DNA of 64,000 nt from contig NZ_JANCLT010000007.1 of assembly GCF_024294785.1 (NCBI RefSeq), forward strand, positions 1 to 64,000, in the 5' to 3' direction. Source of the stretch: Ectobacillus ponti. Its GTDB lineage: Bacteria > Bacillota > Bacilli > Bacillales > Bacillaceae_G. Below, in pieces: positions 33,671-41,540 of this stretch. Position numbers and translations under genes: made by a program. How positions within the stretch are numbered: position 1 is the first letter of the stretch; every line of letters begins with the position of its first letter. The notes below the pieces were generated by a model. The model saw only the letters and a list, made by a program, of their open reading frames with translations. It ran no database searches and was not told the origin of the DNA.

Positions 33671-34450
33671 ATGGGAATTGACTTTTTTGCGGAGGAAAAC
33701 AAGGGGACATATGCGGCAAGAGCAGCGGACCAAACATGGCTGCAGCTGATGGCTGAGAGGGCCAGTGTACAAGGGAAGATAGCTGTGGACATCGGCTGCG
33801 GCGGCGGCATCTACAGCCGGGCGCTCATCGGCTTGGGTGCCGCGCAGGTAATAGGTGTGGACTTCTCGGCTGAAATGCTGGCGGGGGCCGCGGCGTTTTG
33901 CCGGGATGAGGAGCGAATTTTGTTTCGGCAGGGGTCAGCGGCGGAAACGGGACTGCCTGCGGCATGCTGTGATGTGGTGCTCGAGCGGGCGCTGACACAC
34001 CATCTGCCGGCAGAGAAGCTGCCGGCATGCTTTGTGGAAGCACACCGGATTTTGCGAAGGGGCGGCTTGCTGGTGGTCCAGAACCGGACGCCGGAGGATT
34101 GCCTGCGCCCGGGCAGCAGCACCCATTTGCGCGGATATTTCTTTCAGCTGTTTCCGAGATTGATTGCAAAGGAAACCGGACGGCGCCACAGCAGCATGAC
34201 CATGCGGCAGGCTTTGGGAACAGCCGGCTTTGCCGATGTGGAGGAAGTCAAGCTTTGGGAGACGCGCCGGACGTATGCCGATCAGAAGGAACTGGAGCGG
34301 GATTTGCTGGGACGCACAGGACGGTCCATCCTGCATGAGCTGACAGATGATGAGCTGAGGGAATTGGCATCTTACATTTGTGCCCGCGTCCCAAAACAGC
34401 AGATACAAGAGAACGACTGCTGGACGATTTGGCTGGCAAGAAAAGGATAA
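33671..34450 (+). CDS. Class I SAM-dependent methyltransferase
   Basis: A 259-residue methyltransferase. Motif I VDIGCGGGIYSRALIGLGA, the acidic residue in VIGVDFSAEML, and motif post-I/III CDVVLERALTHHLP and AHRILRRGGLLVVQNR are intact. It resembles UbiE/YcgJ-type small-molecule methyltransferases. Substrate unknown. Cotranscribed with the HAD gene. Confidence 0.85.
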   Translation: MGIDFFAEENKGTYAARAADQTWLQLMAERASVQGKIAVDIGCGGGIYSRALIGLGAAQVIGVDFSAEMLAGAAAFCRDEERILFRQGSAAETGLPAACCDVVLERALTHHLPAEKLPACFVEAHRILRRGGLLVVQNRTPEDCLRPGSSTHLRGYFFQLFPRLIAKETGRRHSSMTMRQALGTAGFADVEEVKLWETRRTYADQKELERDLLGRTGRSILHELTDDELRELASYICARVPKQQIQENDCWTIWLARKG

Positions 34451-34534
34451 CTGTGTTTTTCAAGCATTCCTGCTGACATGCCCTGGAAAGTATCCTAGAA
34501 TAAGAGAGGATATCATCATCAGGGGGAACAAAGT

Positions 34535-34906
34535 ATGTGGAAAGACATTGTAACAGTCACAGTACAAATTGCGGTTTTGTATGTACTCAATGAGCTTGGT
34601 TATTTTCTTGTGGATACGACCCATGTGCCGGTTCCGGGCAATGTGATGGGGATGCTTTTGCTGTTTATCCTGCTGGCCACCGGCGCGGTGAAGCTGAAAT
34701 GGATTGAGCGCGGCGCCGCTCTGCTGGTCAAGCATCTGGCCTTCTTCTTCATTCCGATTGCAGTCGGGCTGATGAAATTTGGCGGCTTATTCTTATCGAA
34801 TGGACTTGTGCTCGCTGTCACGCTCATTGTCAGCATCAGCGTCGGCATTTATGTAACCGGTTCCGTATCGCAGGTGCTGGCGAAGAGAGGGGAGCGGGCA
34901 CAATGA
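34535..34906 (+). CDS. cidA: CidA/LrgA-family holin-like protein
   Basis: A 123-residue membrane protein with four helices and the family signature VPVPGNVMGMLLLFILL. CidA/LrgA proteins work with CidB/LrgB partners in control of murein hydrolases or in pyruvate/small-acid transport. It overlaps the next gene by four bases (ATGA). No adjacent LysR or LytSR regulator is present, unlike in B. subtilis ywbIHG or lrgAB. Confidence 0.88.
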   Translation: MWKDIVTVTVQIAVLYVLNELGYFLVDTTHVPVPGNVMGMLLLFILLATGAVKLKWIERGAALLVKHLAFFFIPIAVGLMKFGGLFLSNGLVLAVTLIVSISVGIYVTGSVSQVLAKRGERAQ

Positions 34907-35586
34907 ACATGTACATGCTCTACTGCATAGGCATCACCGTGGCGGCTTATACCTTCAGCCTGTGGGCCGGAAAGCGGTACCGCTCGCCATTTACAACACC
35001 TGTATTCCTCAGCACGGCTGTCATCATCAGCGTGCTTGTCATCAGCCATGTGTCGTATCAAGCGTATGTGCCGGCGCAGCACATCATGACGTTTTTGCTC
35101 GGGCCGGCAACCGTGGCGCTGGCGGTGCCCCTGTATAAGAACCGGGCCATCCTGCAAAAGCACGCGGTTCCAGCTGTTAATGGTCTGATCACCGGAGCAC
35201 TGGCAAGCCTGTTGGCGGCAGTGGCGCTGGTGAAGGTATTTCAGCTGAAGCAGTTGATTCTCATTGCCTTCAGTGTAAAATCGGTCACAGTGCCGATTGC
35301 AGTAGAAATTACCCGCGTGCTGAAGGGAGATCCGTCGCTTGCGGCAGCCTTTGTTGTGTGCACAGGCATTCTGGGCGCCATGATTGGCCCGTTTCTGCTG
35401 GATATTTCCAAAATCAATCATCCGCTCTCCCGCGGCCTGGCGCTCGGCACGATTTCGCATGGACAAGGAACGGCGCAGGCGGCGCAGGAAGGCGAGCTCC
35501 AGGGTTCCATTGCTGCAGTGGCGATGGGATTATCTGCTATTTTTACAGCAGTCGTCGTTCCATCCATTTTCTCCTGGCTTGCTTAA
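34903..35586 (+). CDS. cidB: CidB/LrgB-family membrane protein
   Basis: A 227-residue integral membrane partner of the preceding gene. LrgB hallmarks are LLGPATVALAVPLYKN, KSVTVPIAVEI, and ALGTISHGQGTAQAA. About seven helices. Coupled to cidA by an ATGA overlap. The unit ends in a hairpin terminator. Confidence 0.9.
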   Translation: MNMYMLYCIGITVAAYTFSLWAGKRYRSPFTTPVFLSTAVIISVLVISHVSYQAYVPAQHIMTFLLGPATVALAVPLYKNRAILQKHAVPAVNGLITGALASLLAAVALVKVFQLKQLILIAFSVKSVTVPIAVEITRVLKGDPSLAAAFVVCTGILGAMIGPFLLDISKINHPLSRGLALGTISHGQGTAQAAQEGELQGSIAAVAMGLSAIFTAVVVPSIFSWLA

Positions 35587-35591
35587 GGAGT

Positions 35592-35629
35592 AAAACAAGC
35601 TGATCTGTGGCGGGTCAGCTTGTTTCGCT
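35592..35629 (+). terminator. Terminator after cidAB
   Basis: AACAAGCTGA / TCAGCTTGTT stem with an eleven-base loop, TTTCGCTT following. Confidence 0.75.
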
Positions 35630-35690
35630 TAAGGCTGTCCCAGTGATATATAATAGAGGAAATTACATATTTATAAAGGGGTGAAGAGGA

Positions 35691-35939
35691 ATGGGTATTT
35701 TCATTCTTATTGTAGTTGCGGTCCTCCTGATTGCGGCAAGCAAAAAGTCAGGGGCGGCAAAGCGCCGGCATGCTGCCGCGCGGGTTACTGGAACCAATCA
35801 AACCGTTGTGCATTCTTCAATGGCGGATGTCTATGAACCCGGGCACCATCATCACGGCGGCCACCATCACAGCCATCATGACCATTCTTCGCACAGCTTC
35901 TTCGACGGCGGCTCTTCAGACGGCGGCGGATGTGATTAA
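35691..35939 (+). CDS. Small membrane-anchored His-rich protein
   Basis: An 82-residue protein with one N-terminal helix (about 2-17), a basic segment (KKSGAAKRRHAAAR) and a C-terminal tail with about fifteen histidines (runs HHHH, HHH, SHHDHSSHS) ending in GGSSDGGGCD. The tail should bind divalent metals such as Ni, Zn or Co. The basic stretch after the helix suggests the tail is cytoplasmic. The ATG follows AAAGGGGTGAAGAGG. Family not recognised. Confidence 0.75.
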   Translation: MGIFILIVVAVLLIAASKKSGAAKRRHAAARVTGTNQTVVHSSMADVYEPGHHHHGGHHHSHHDHSSHSFFDGGSSDGGGCD

Positions 35940-35941
35940 GC

Positions 35942-35970
35942 AAAAAAGCCAGAGCTTCTCTGGCTTTTAA
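35942..35970. terminator. Bidirectional terminator
   Basis: AAAAGCCAGAG / CTCTGGCTTTT with A and T tails, between convergent genes. Confidence 0.8.
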
Positions 35971-36131
35971 TCTTTTCCGGACGGATCGACCTCGTCCCAG
36001 GACATGCGAATGACTTTTGTATATTCGCCGCGGGCCACTTCTTCTTCTGTAGCACTGCGGTTCAGATCCTTGTACCGGTCCATGCCCGGCGCTATGGTCG
36101 GCCCGCCTGCACGTCTGCGTCTTCTGATCAT
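35967..36131 (-). CDS. 54-residue basic hypothetical protein
   Basis: Product begins MIRRRRRAGG and continues with RYKDLNRSATEEEVARGEYTKVIRMSWDEVDPSGKD. AGGAGGG lies six bases upstream of the ATG at 36131; the longer frame upstream is not supported. No recognised domain. The Arg-rich start is typical of small nucleic-acid- or spore-associated Bacillus proteins, but that is only a guess. Confidence 0.65.
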   Translation of the reverse strand: MIRRRRRAGGPTIAPGMDRYKDLNRSATEEEVARGEYTKVIRMSWDEVDPSGKD

Positions 36132-36226
36132 CCTAATCCCTCCTGTCTCTCTTATCCATTCCCGCCTCTGCAGCAAAGTATGTAACGGGAAAACAGGACA
36201 GACTAACGGAAAAAGGAGGGAAAGCC

Positions 36227-37612
36227 ATGAAGCCAATGACAACGCCGCTTTTGGAGCGGCGGGAGGAGTGGCGTCAAAGCCGCGCGTTATTCTTGCTGGC
36301 GGTATCCTCGGGAACGATTCTGAATCCGCTCAATTCCTCCATGATCTCCATGGCGCTGCACGGCATCCAGCATGCGTATGGCCTGTCGTTTGCGGCTGTG
36401 TCCTGGGTGATTTCTGCTTTTTATATTTCCAGTGCCGCCGGGCAGCCGGTGATGGGGAGGCTCGGTGATGTGTTCGGACGCAAGCGGGTGTTTCTGGCCG
36501 GCCTGGCTATTGCTTTCATTCCGGCGGTTGCCGCTCCCTTTGTATCCATGTTTTCGCTTCTTCTGGTGCTGCGGGTGCTGCAGGCCATCGGCACGAGCGC
36601 GATTTATCCTTCGGGCATGGGGCTTGTGCGCAGGTATATTACAGAGCGGCAGGCGGCGGCACTCGCCGTCATTTCCGTATTCTCATCTGTAACGGTGGCC
36701 ATCGGGCCGACGGTTGGCGGATTTCTGATTCCCCTTGGCGGCTGGGAGAGCATTTTCACAGTAAATATTCCGTTCCTTTTCCTCAGCTTTTTGCTCGCCT
36801 GGACCATCTTTCCACGTGACGAGCAGCGGCGCAGCAGCCTCCGGGAGGTGCTGCCACAGCTGGATATACCTGGAATCTTGTTGTTTGCTGCAGCGTTATT
36901 GCTGCTGCTGAGCTTCGTGCTGTCCTTCAAGACCGGCATAAAGCCGCTCTTGGGCATCGGTGGCGGTGCGAGCCTGCTTCTGTTCATCAGGAGAGAGCTG
37001 CGGCTGGAGAACCCCTTCATCAATTTGCGCATGTTCCGGGATCATATGGCGCTGACGAGGGTCAATGTCCTGTTTATCCTGCTCAACATTTACAATTATT
37101 CCTTGTTGTTCGGGCTGCCGGCTTATTTACAGGACGAGCTCAAGCTCGGGCTGGAGGGGAGCGGCCTGCTGATGCTGTTCATTTCCGCCTTTGGGATTGT
37201 AGTATCGCCGCTCACCGGCAAGTGGGTGGACCGTTCCGGAGTCCTGCCGCCGCTGTTTCTCGGCGCCGGCTGCATGCTGATTGGGGCTGTCAGCTTTGCA
37301 TTCTTCCTGCCCGCTCTAGGCTGGAAGGGGCTCATACCGGTGCTGTCGGTTATGGGAACCGGCTACGGCTTTCAAAACGTCAGCCTGCAAACCGCCATGC
37401 TGCGCGCGGCCCCGCCCGGGGAAATCGGGGTTGCCTCCGGGCTGTTTCAGACATCGCGCTATTTGGGGGCAATTGCTTCCTCTGTGCTGATTGGCAGCCT
37501 GTTCGCTGCAGACCTGTCCGCACGCCATGTGATGGAGCTGGGCCTGATGCTGCTGCTTGCGACGCTGCTCAGCCTGCTGCTGAGTGTGCGGCTGATGCGC
37601 AGTCTCCGGTAA
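36227..37612 (+). CDS. MFS drug exporter, DHA2 family
   Basis: A 461-residue transporter with 14 predicted helices. Motif A GRLGDVFGRKRV and the antiporter motif C region AIGPTVGGFLIP are clear, which places it with proton-drug antiporters of the EmrB/QacA type. The ATG follows AAGGAGGGAAAGCC. It stands alone with no adjacent regulator; substrate unknown. Confidence 0.9.
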   Translation: MKPMTTPLLERREEWRQSRALFLLAVSSGTILNPLNSSMISMALHGIQHAYGLSFAAVSWVISAFYISSAAGQPVMGRLGDVFGRKRVFLAGLAIAFIPAVAAPFVSMFSLLLVLRVLQAIGTSAIYPSGMGLVRRYITERQAAALAVISVFSSVTVAIGPTVGGFLIPLGGWESIFTVNIPFLFLSFLLAWTIFPRDEQRRSSLREVLPQLDIPGILLFAAALLLLLSFVLSFKTGIKPLLGIGGGASLLLFIRRELRLENPFINLRMFRDHMALTRVNVLFILLNIYNYSLLFGLPAYLQDELKLGLEGSGLLMLFISAFGIVVSPLTGKWVDRSGVLPPLFLGAGCMLIGAVSFAFFLPALGWKGLIPVLSVMGTGYGFQNVSLQTAMLRAAPPGEIGVASGLFQTSRYLGAIASSVLIGSLFAADLSARHVMELGLMLLLATLLSLLLSVRLMRSLR

Positions 37613-37683
37613 GAGCGCATAGCTCCCATTTTTTTCTTTCTTCTATTATAATGAGGGAGAATCTACTTCAGGAGGACTTTTTC

Positions 37684-37986
37684 ATGGCAATTGTTGATAT
37701 CACGATTATTCCGGTTGGAACGGGCAGCCCGAGCGTAAGCTCCTACGTGGCTGACATCCATAAAGTATTGAAGCGGCATGAGGGCCGGGTGGAGTACCAG
37801 CTGACCCCGATGAGCACACAGATTGAAGGGGAACTGCCGGTGCTGTTTGCAATCATTCAGGAGCTGCATGAGGTTCCATTTACAAAAGGCGCGGCACGCG
37901 TGGCAACCAATATCCGCATTGATGACCGCCGCGACAAGAAAAGCACGATGGCGGGCAAGCTGCAGTCTGTGCAAAGCAAGCTGTAA
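37684..37986 (+). CDS. MTH1187-family thiamine-binding protein (YqgV-type)
   Basis: A 100-residue protein of the MTH1187/YkoF thiamine-binding superfamily: VDITIIPVGTGSPSVSSYVADIHKVL, the YQLTPMSTQIEGE loop and the RVATNIRIDDRRDK segment. It is likely a cytoplasmic thiamine or HMP-binding protein. AGGAGG lies nine bases upstream of the ATG. It precedes a DUF2573 gene by 23 bases. Confidence 0.85.
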   Translation: MAIVDITIIPVGTGSPSVSSYVADIHKVLKRHEGRVEYQLTPMSTQIEGELPVLFAIIQELHEVPFTKGAARVATNIRIDDRRDKKSTMAGKLQSVQSKL

Positions 37987-38009
37987 GCAAGAAAGGGAGG
38001 CTGACAAGC

Positions 38010-38255
38010 ATGGAGGAGAAGTTTCAGAAGCAGTTTGACGGTCTATTGGAAAAATACACGGAGCTGCTGCTGGGAGAAGCAAATGGGGAGCTGAAGGAGA
38101 AGGTGCAAGTGTGGGCGCTGTATTCCTACATTGCCAAGTCCATGCCCGCGCTGGCCAAGCATTGGAACGATACGTATCCGGATGCGAAGCAGCAGATGGT
38201 GCAGCTTGTGGCAGAGATTAAACAGCTGAACGAGGCGCACCGCGCGAAAAAATGA
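38010..38255 (+). CDS. DUF2573 protein (YusU-type)
   Basis: An 81-residue helical protein (KFQKQFDGLLEKYTELLLGEA, YSYIAKSMPALAKHWN) matching B. subtilis YusU/DUF2573. Function unknown. Its ATG follows AAAGGGAGGCTGACAAGC, and it is probably cotranscribed with the thiamine-binding protein gene. Confidence 0.75.
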   Translation: MEEKFQKQFDGLLEKYTELLLGEANGELKEKVQVWALYSYIAKSMPALAKHWNDTYPDAKQQMVQLVAEIKQLNEAHRAKK

Positions 38256-38262
38256 CAGGGAG

Positions 38263-38297
38263 AAGCTGACTTGACAGAATGTCAAGTCAGCTTTTTT
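38263..38297 (+). terminator. Terminator after yusU-like gene
   Basis: AAGCTGACTTGAC / GTCAAGTCAGCTT 13-bp stem then TTTTTT. Confidence 0.92.
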
Positions 38298-38422
38298 GCG
38301 GTGCTTGCTGTCAGGGCCTGAAAGGGCCGCACTCTTCTTCATTTGATGAATCAGAAGGTTCAGAAAATGGGGAGGGTCGGCTTGTGGGAAACCTTGACAA
38401 AAACAGTGATGTCACGTAACGT

Positions 38423-38449
38423 TGAAACTGGTTATCTGTTGCTCTGTAT
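38423..38449 (+). promoter_or_regulatory. Possible ECF-sigma (SigW-like) promoter
   Basis: TGAAAC at 38423 and TGTATC at 38445 are 16 bases apart, close to the SigW pattern TGAAAC-N16-CGTA, upstream of the O-antigen-ligase-like gene. One base differs in the -10 core. Confidence 0.45.
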
Positions 38450-38500
38450 CTTTATGTGGAGGACGGAAATATAAGCTTATGTATATGGAGAGGTAAAAAT

Positions 38501-39922
38501 ATGAATTTGACGAATCAACAGCGTATTTCGTTCCTGTTGGCGGGAGCGGTGCTGGTCGGCCTCAGTCTGTTCTTTGCCAACCCGTACATCGCTCTGCTGA
38601 TTTCGCTGCTGCTGATGGCAGTGGTGCTGCGGGACTATAAGCTGGGCATCCTGTACCTGCTTGTGTTTGTGCCGATGCGCCCGGCAGTCACGGCGCTCAA
38701 CAATGGATACAAGTTTTTGGGCCTCCTGTTAATTGGAGCTGTTCTGTTGCAGATTCTATGGCAGCATCGCAGCAATGTGAAGGGGCTGTTCCGCTTTCAT
38801 TATTTTGAATGGGGCTATTTTGCTTTTTGCGCGGTTGGTGTTGTGTCTGCCTTGACGGGCGGGGTTGGCCTGGGCGCCATTGCCATGCAGCTGTATGCCC
38901 TCCTTCTATTTTACCTTCTGTTTTATATTACATCCCGCATGAAGGTCGAGCAGCCGGACATCATCCTGTTTGCGGCTGTATCAGTTGTGACAGGCGTGCT
39001 GTTGTCGCTGCACGGCTGGGTTGAAAAGCTTTCCTCGCGCCAATGGCTGCTGCCGCACGATTGGCAGATGATGAAGCTGGCCGAGACAAACCGAATCCGC
39101 GTATATGGCCTGACCGGGGGGCCGAATGAGCTGGCCTTGTATCTGATTGTTGTGTTTTTCCTGGCCATCTACCTGCTCCGTTACGTGAAGGGAAAACAAG
39201 CCGGGCTGCTGTATGCTGCCATGATTGTCATTCAGACAACCTTCTGGCTTACCTATTCACGAGGTGCCCTGTTGACGCTGCTTGTATTCGTTCCCGTCTA
39301 TCTGTTCCTGTATCGTAAGGTGCCGCATTGGAAGAAGCTGCTGCTTGTCACTGTTTCCGCCCTTGTGCTGTTCGTTTCCATCACAAAGACGACAGCGTAT
39401 TTGGAATCCAGAGATCAGAAAACAGCAGAGCGCGCACAACAGACTCAGCAGGTTGGCGTCAGCCGATTTACGGGGGCTCTGTCCAGCCAGGAAATTGAAA
39501 TGAGCCAGGGAAACGGACGCATTTACTACTTTAAGAAAGCGCTGGAGGTTTTCAAGGACAAGCCTGTCATCGGGCATGGCTTTTCCACCTATGGCAGTGC
39601 AGCCACGGTGACATACGGCTCGCCGATTTATGAAAAATACCAAATTCCCACGACGTTTTATGCAGACAACCAGTATGCTGTGATACTCGCCGAAACAGGT
39701 GCAGTGGGTATGCTGCTCATGCTCATTTTTGCAATAGGCATTCTGTCCATTGCCTGGAGGCTCCGCCGCGGACATGCCTTCTCTCCGCTGCTGGTCTATC
39801 TGCCGGTGGCGGCCATTGTAGGCGGGCTGGTGTACAGCATCATGGAAAATGACAGCTTCACCCTGTATTTGTTCACGGTGCTTGGCTACGCATCCCGCTT
39901 CCTGCCGAGCAAGCAGGCATAG
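38501..39922 (+). CDS. O-antigen ligase / Wzy-like membrane protein
   Basis: A 473-residue membrane protein with ten to twelve helices and a large extracytoplasmic loop (about 310-400). Features of the O-antigen ligase/polymerase family are YSRGALLTLLVF and IGHGFSTYG in the loop. In Gram-positives such proteins polymerise or transfer envelope polysaccharide, or act elsewhere, and no polysaccharide genes are adjacent. The ATG follows GGAGAGGTAAAAAT. A long frame further upstream is not supported. Confidence 0.8.
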   Translation: MNLTNQQRISFLLAGAVLVGLSLFFANPYIALLISLLLMAVVLRDYKLGILYLLVFVPMRPAVTALNNGYKFLGLLLIGAVLLQILWQHRSNVKGLFRFHYFEWGYFAFCAVGVVSALTGGVGLGAIAMQLYALLLFYLLFYITSRMKVEQPDIILFAAVSVVTGVLLSLHGWVEKLSSRQWLLPHDWQMMKLAETNRIRVYGLTGGPNELALYLIVVFFLAIYLLRYVKGKQAGLLYAAMIVIQTTFWLTYSRGALLTLLVFVPVYLFLYRKVPHWKKLLLVTVSALVLFVSITKTTAYLESRDQKTAERAQQTQQVGVSRFTGALSSQEIEMSQGNGRIYYFKKALEVFKDKPVIGHGFSTYGSAATVTYGSPIYEKYQIPTTFYADNQYAVILAETGAVGMLLMLIFAIGILSIAWRLRRGHAFSPLLVYLPVAAIVGGLVYSIMENDSFTLYLFTVLGYASRFLPSKQA

Positions 39923-39924
39923 GA

Positions 39925-39957
39925 AAAGGCGCTCTCAACTGAGGGCGCCTTTGTTTT
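39925..39957 (+). terminator. Terminator after O-antigen-ligase-like gene
   Basis: AAAGGCGCTCTC / GAGGGCGCCTTT stem, then GTTTT. Confidence 0.85.
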
Positions 39958-39992
39958 GCAGGGAGGAACAGGAGCGGTCCGAGCTGCTTTTC

Positions 39993-40820
39993 TTAGTGCA
40001 GGGCATATGCTGCAAGCTTGGCCGCATCTGTATAGAGTGTTTTCCGTTCTGATTTCATAATGACCACAATCACTCGCTTTCCCTGTTTTTCATCCACTGT
40101 AATAAGGGTATAGTCAGCAAGTGCAGTGCGGCCGCTCTTGCTGCCAAGGGCAAGCGGATCATCCTTCAGGTCCTTGCGGCCGCTGTTTGTGATTTCCCGT
40201 GTATGCAAGGAGGTTTGCACCGTGTTGGTCACGCGGCTCATGCAATCGAGCGCTTCCGGGTGCTTGAGCAATTCGCGCGCAATGAGTGCCAGCTCATAGG
40301 GAGAAGCCCGGTGCCCCAAGGCATCCGATCCGCTTGCATTGTAAAAGGTAAGCGTGTCCGCTCCGAGCTCGCGCGCCCGCTGGTTCATCAGATGGGCAAA
40401 TTCCTTCTTGGAGCCGGAAATATGCTCGGCAACCGATTCTGCCACCGAATCGACGCTAATGGTTAGCATCAGTTTCAGCGCTTCATTGCGGCGCAGCCGC
40501 TCACCGGCCTCAAGCGGCACCTGCTTCGCGCCGGATTCCGTGTCAATGGCGTGCTGCGTAATCACAATTTCCTCGCGTTCCCCGACGCGTTCAAGCAAGA
40601 GAAGCGCCGTCATCAGCTTGGTCAAGCTGGCAGGGGGCGCCTGCCGCTTCGCGTTTTTATCATATAGAATTTCTCCTGTCGCAGCATCTATCACAACGCC
40701 ATAGCGTCCGTTAATTTCCGGCTGCGATGCCTGGACCGGGGCTTTGGTGTGCGAGAAAGAAAGATAGAGAGGAAGAATGAGAGCAATTCCCACGAACAGG
40801 AGAGAAAGCTTTTTCAGCAC
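39993..40820 (-). CDS. D-alanyl-D-alanine carboxypeptidase (PBP5/DacF family)
   Basis: A 275-residue serine peptidase trimming peptidoglycan pentapeptides. An N-terminal hydrophobic segment (about 5-22) exports or anchors it. The nucleophile is Ser65 in PASLTKLM (SxxK), and the third motif is K228-S-G-R-T. The second motif is S122-V-D124, where SxN is usual, so the Asn is replaced by Asp. It lacks the C-terminal beta domain and amphipathic anchor of full PBP5, as expected for its length. Confidence 0.88.
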   Translation of the reverse strand: MLKKLSLLFVGIALILPLYLSFSHTKAPVQASQPEINGRYGVVIDAATGEILYDKNAKRQAPPASLTKLMTALLLLERVGEREEIVITQHAIDTESGAKQVPLEAGERLRRNEALKLMLTISVDSVAESVAEHISGSKKEFAHLMNQRARELGADTLTFYNASGSDALGHRASPYELALIARELLKHPEALDCMSRVTNTVQTSLHTREITNSGRKDLKDDPLALGSKSGRTALADYTLITVDEKQGKRVIVVIMKSERKTLYTDAAKLAAYALH

Positions 40821-40947
40821 AGTGTCACTTCCCTTTGTATGGTATCATGTGCGGAATAGAGCGCACAGCTTTTTTTATTATGCCATGCGCCCTGCCTTGA
40901 TGGGAAAAGATTTGCCATCCGGTCTGCCTTTTTTGCCGTCAAATTTC

Positions 40948-41100
40948 TCGGCAAGCCAGCCGGTTCCGCTTTTCTTGTTGTCCAGTTGCACCGGCCAGCC
41001 CACTGCCAGGGAGAACCCGTCCCCATAAGAGGCAAAAAGCGCCTCTTAGTGGCCGGAACCTTCCTTCGGATGGCTAAGCGGGCGGCTTCCGCTTTTCTTG
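40948..41100 (+). repeat. Palindromic element U1 with a partial upstream copy
   Basis: From GTCCAG (40980) to TTCCGCTTTTCTT (41100). Shares with copies at 47861, 53490 and 53614 the boundaries GTCCAGCT and CTTCCGCTTTTC, the CTGCCAGGGAGAACC and CTTCGG segments, and an inner hairpin TAAGAGGC-AAAAAGC-GCCTCTTA. The partial copy at 40948-40979 is only the right end. Helix sequences differ between copies but stay paired. Confidence 0.8.
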
Positions 41101-41244
41101 TTAGCTTTCACCCATGTTTTGTTTGCCGTATTGGGCGTTGTTGCTGTGGCGGCCTTTGTCAGATGTTTGCTTGCCAGGGCCTGCACTGCCTTTCACACTT
41201 GCCGCGCTTACACCCGCTTTGGATGGATTTCCTTTTCGCTTCAT
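41101..41244 (-). CDS. 47-residue basic Gly/Ser/Asn-rich small protein
   Basis: Minus-strand gene starting at 41244 after GGAGGTGACAACAT. The product begins MKRKGNPSKAGVSAAS and ends with QYGKQNMGES. Composition (Lys, Ser, Gly, Asn, Gln; no aromatic core) is that of small acid-soluble spore-type proteins, but I cannot name the family. Its stop codon abuts palindromic element U1. Confidence 0.65.
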   Translation of the reverse strand: MKRKGNPSKAGVSAASVKGSAGPGKQTSDKGRHSNNAQYGKQNMGES

Positions 41245-41499
41245 ATGTTGTCACCTCCGTTTCGTAGTATTTCCAAGACTGATGAAAGCAATGTTTTTTG
41301 CGCGGAAAATCTTTCTTGCGCAGGGTCCCGGCCAATTTTCCATCCTCCGCATCCGGCAGCCACAGCGGAAGAAGGTATGATTGCAGGTGTACCCCCTCTT
41401 ATACAAATTTTAGTTTTAAAATTATTGCGAAAGTTTCAAAAATGACATATATTTGTAAGTAAGGAGCTCATTCATAGCTTGCATTATTGCGCCATAAAA
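41245..41499. other. Upstream region of the fad operon
   Basis: About 250 AT-rich bases between the small basic gene and the FadR site. I see no gene. A possible -10 TAAAAT lies at 41495-41500, immediately before the operator. Confidence 0.4.
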
Positions 41500-41519
41500 T
41501 TGAATGAGCATTCATTCAA
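41500..41519 (+). promoter_or_regulatory. FadR operator before fadN
   Basis: TTGAATGA-GCAT-TCATTCAA is a perfect eight-base inverted repeat and matches the Bacillus FadR (YsiA) consensus TGAATGA-N4-TCATTCA. It sits 21 bases upstream of the fadN start and would overlap the transcription start. Long-chain acyl-CoA is the known inducer of this regulator. Confidence 0.9.
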
Positions 41520-41540
41520 AGTTTTAAGGGGGAGAAGGGA

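Noticed and set aside
40948-41100. Insertion sequence or MITE with target duplications
   Set aside because: No transposase is present and I could not find matching short direct repeats at the borders, so only a repeat element is called.
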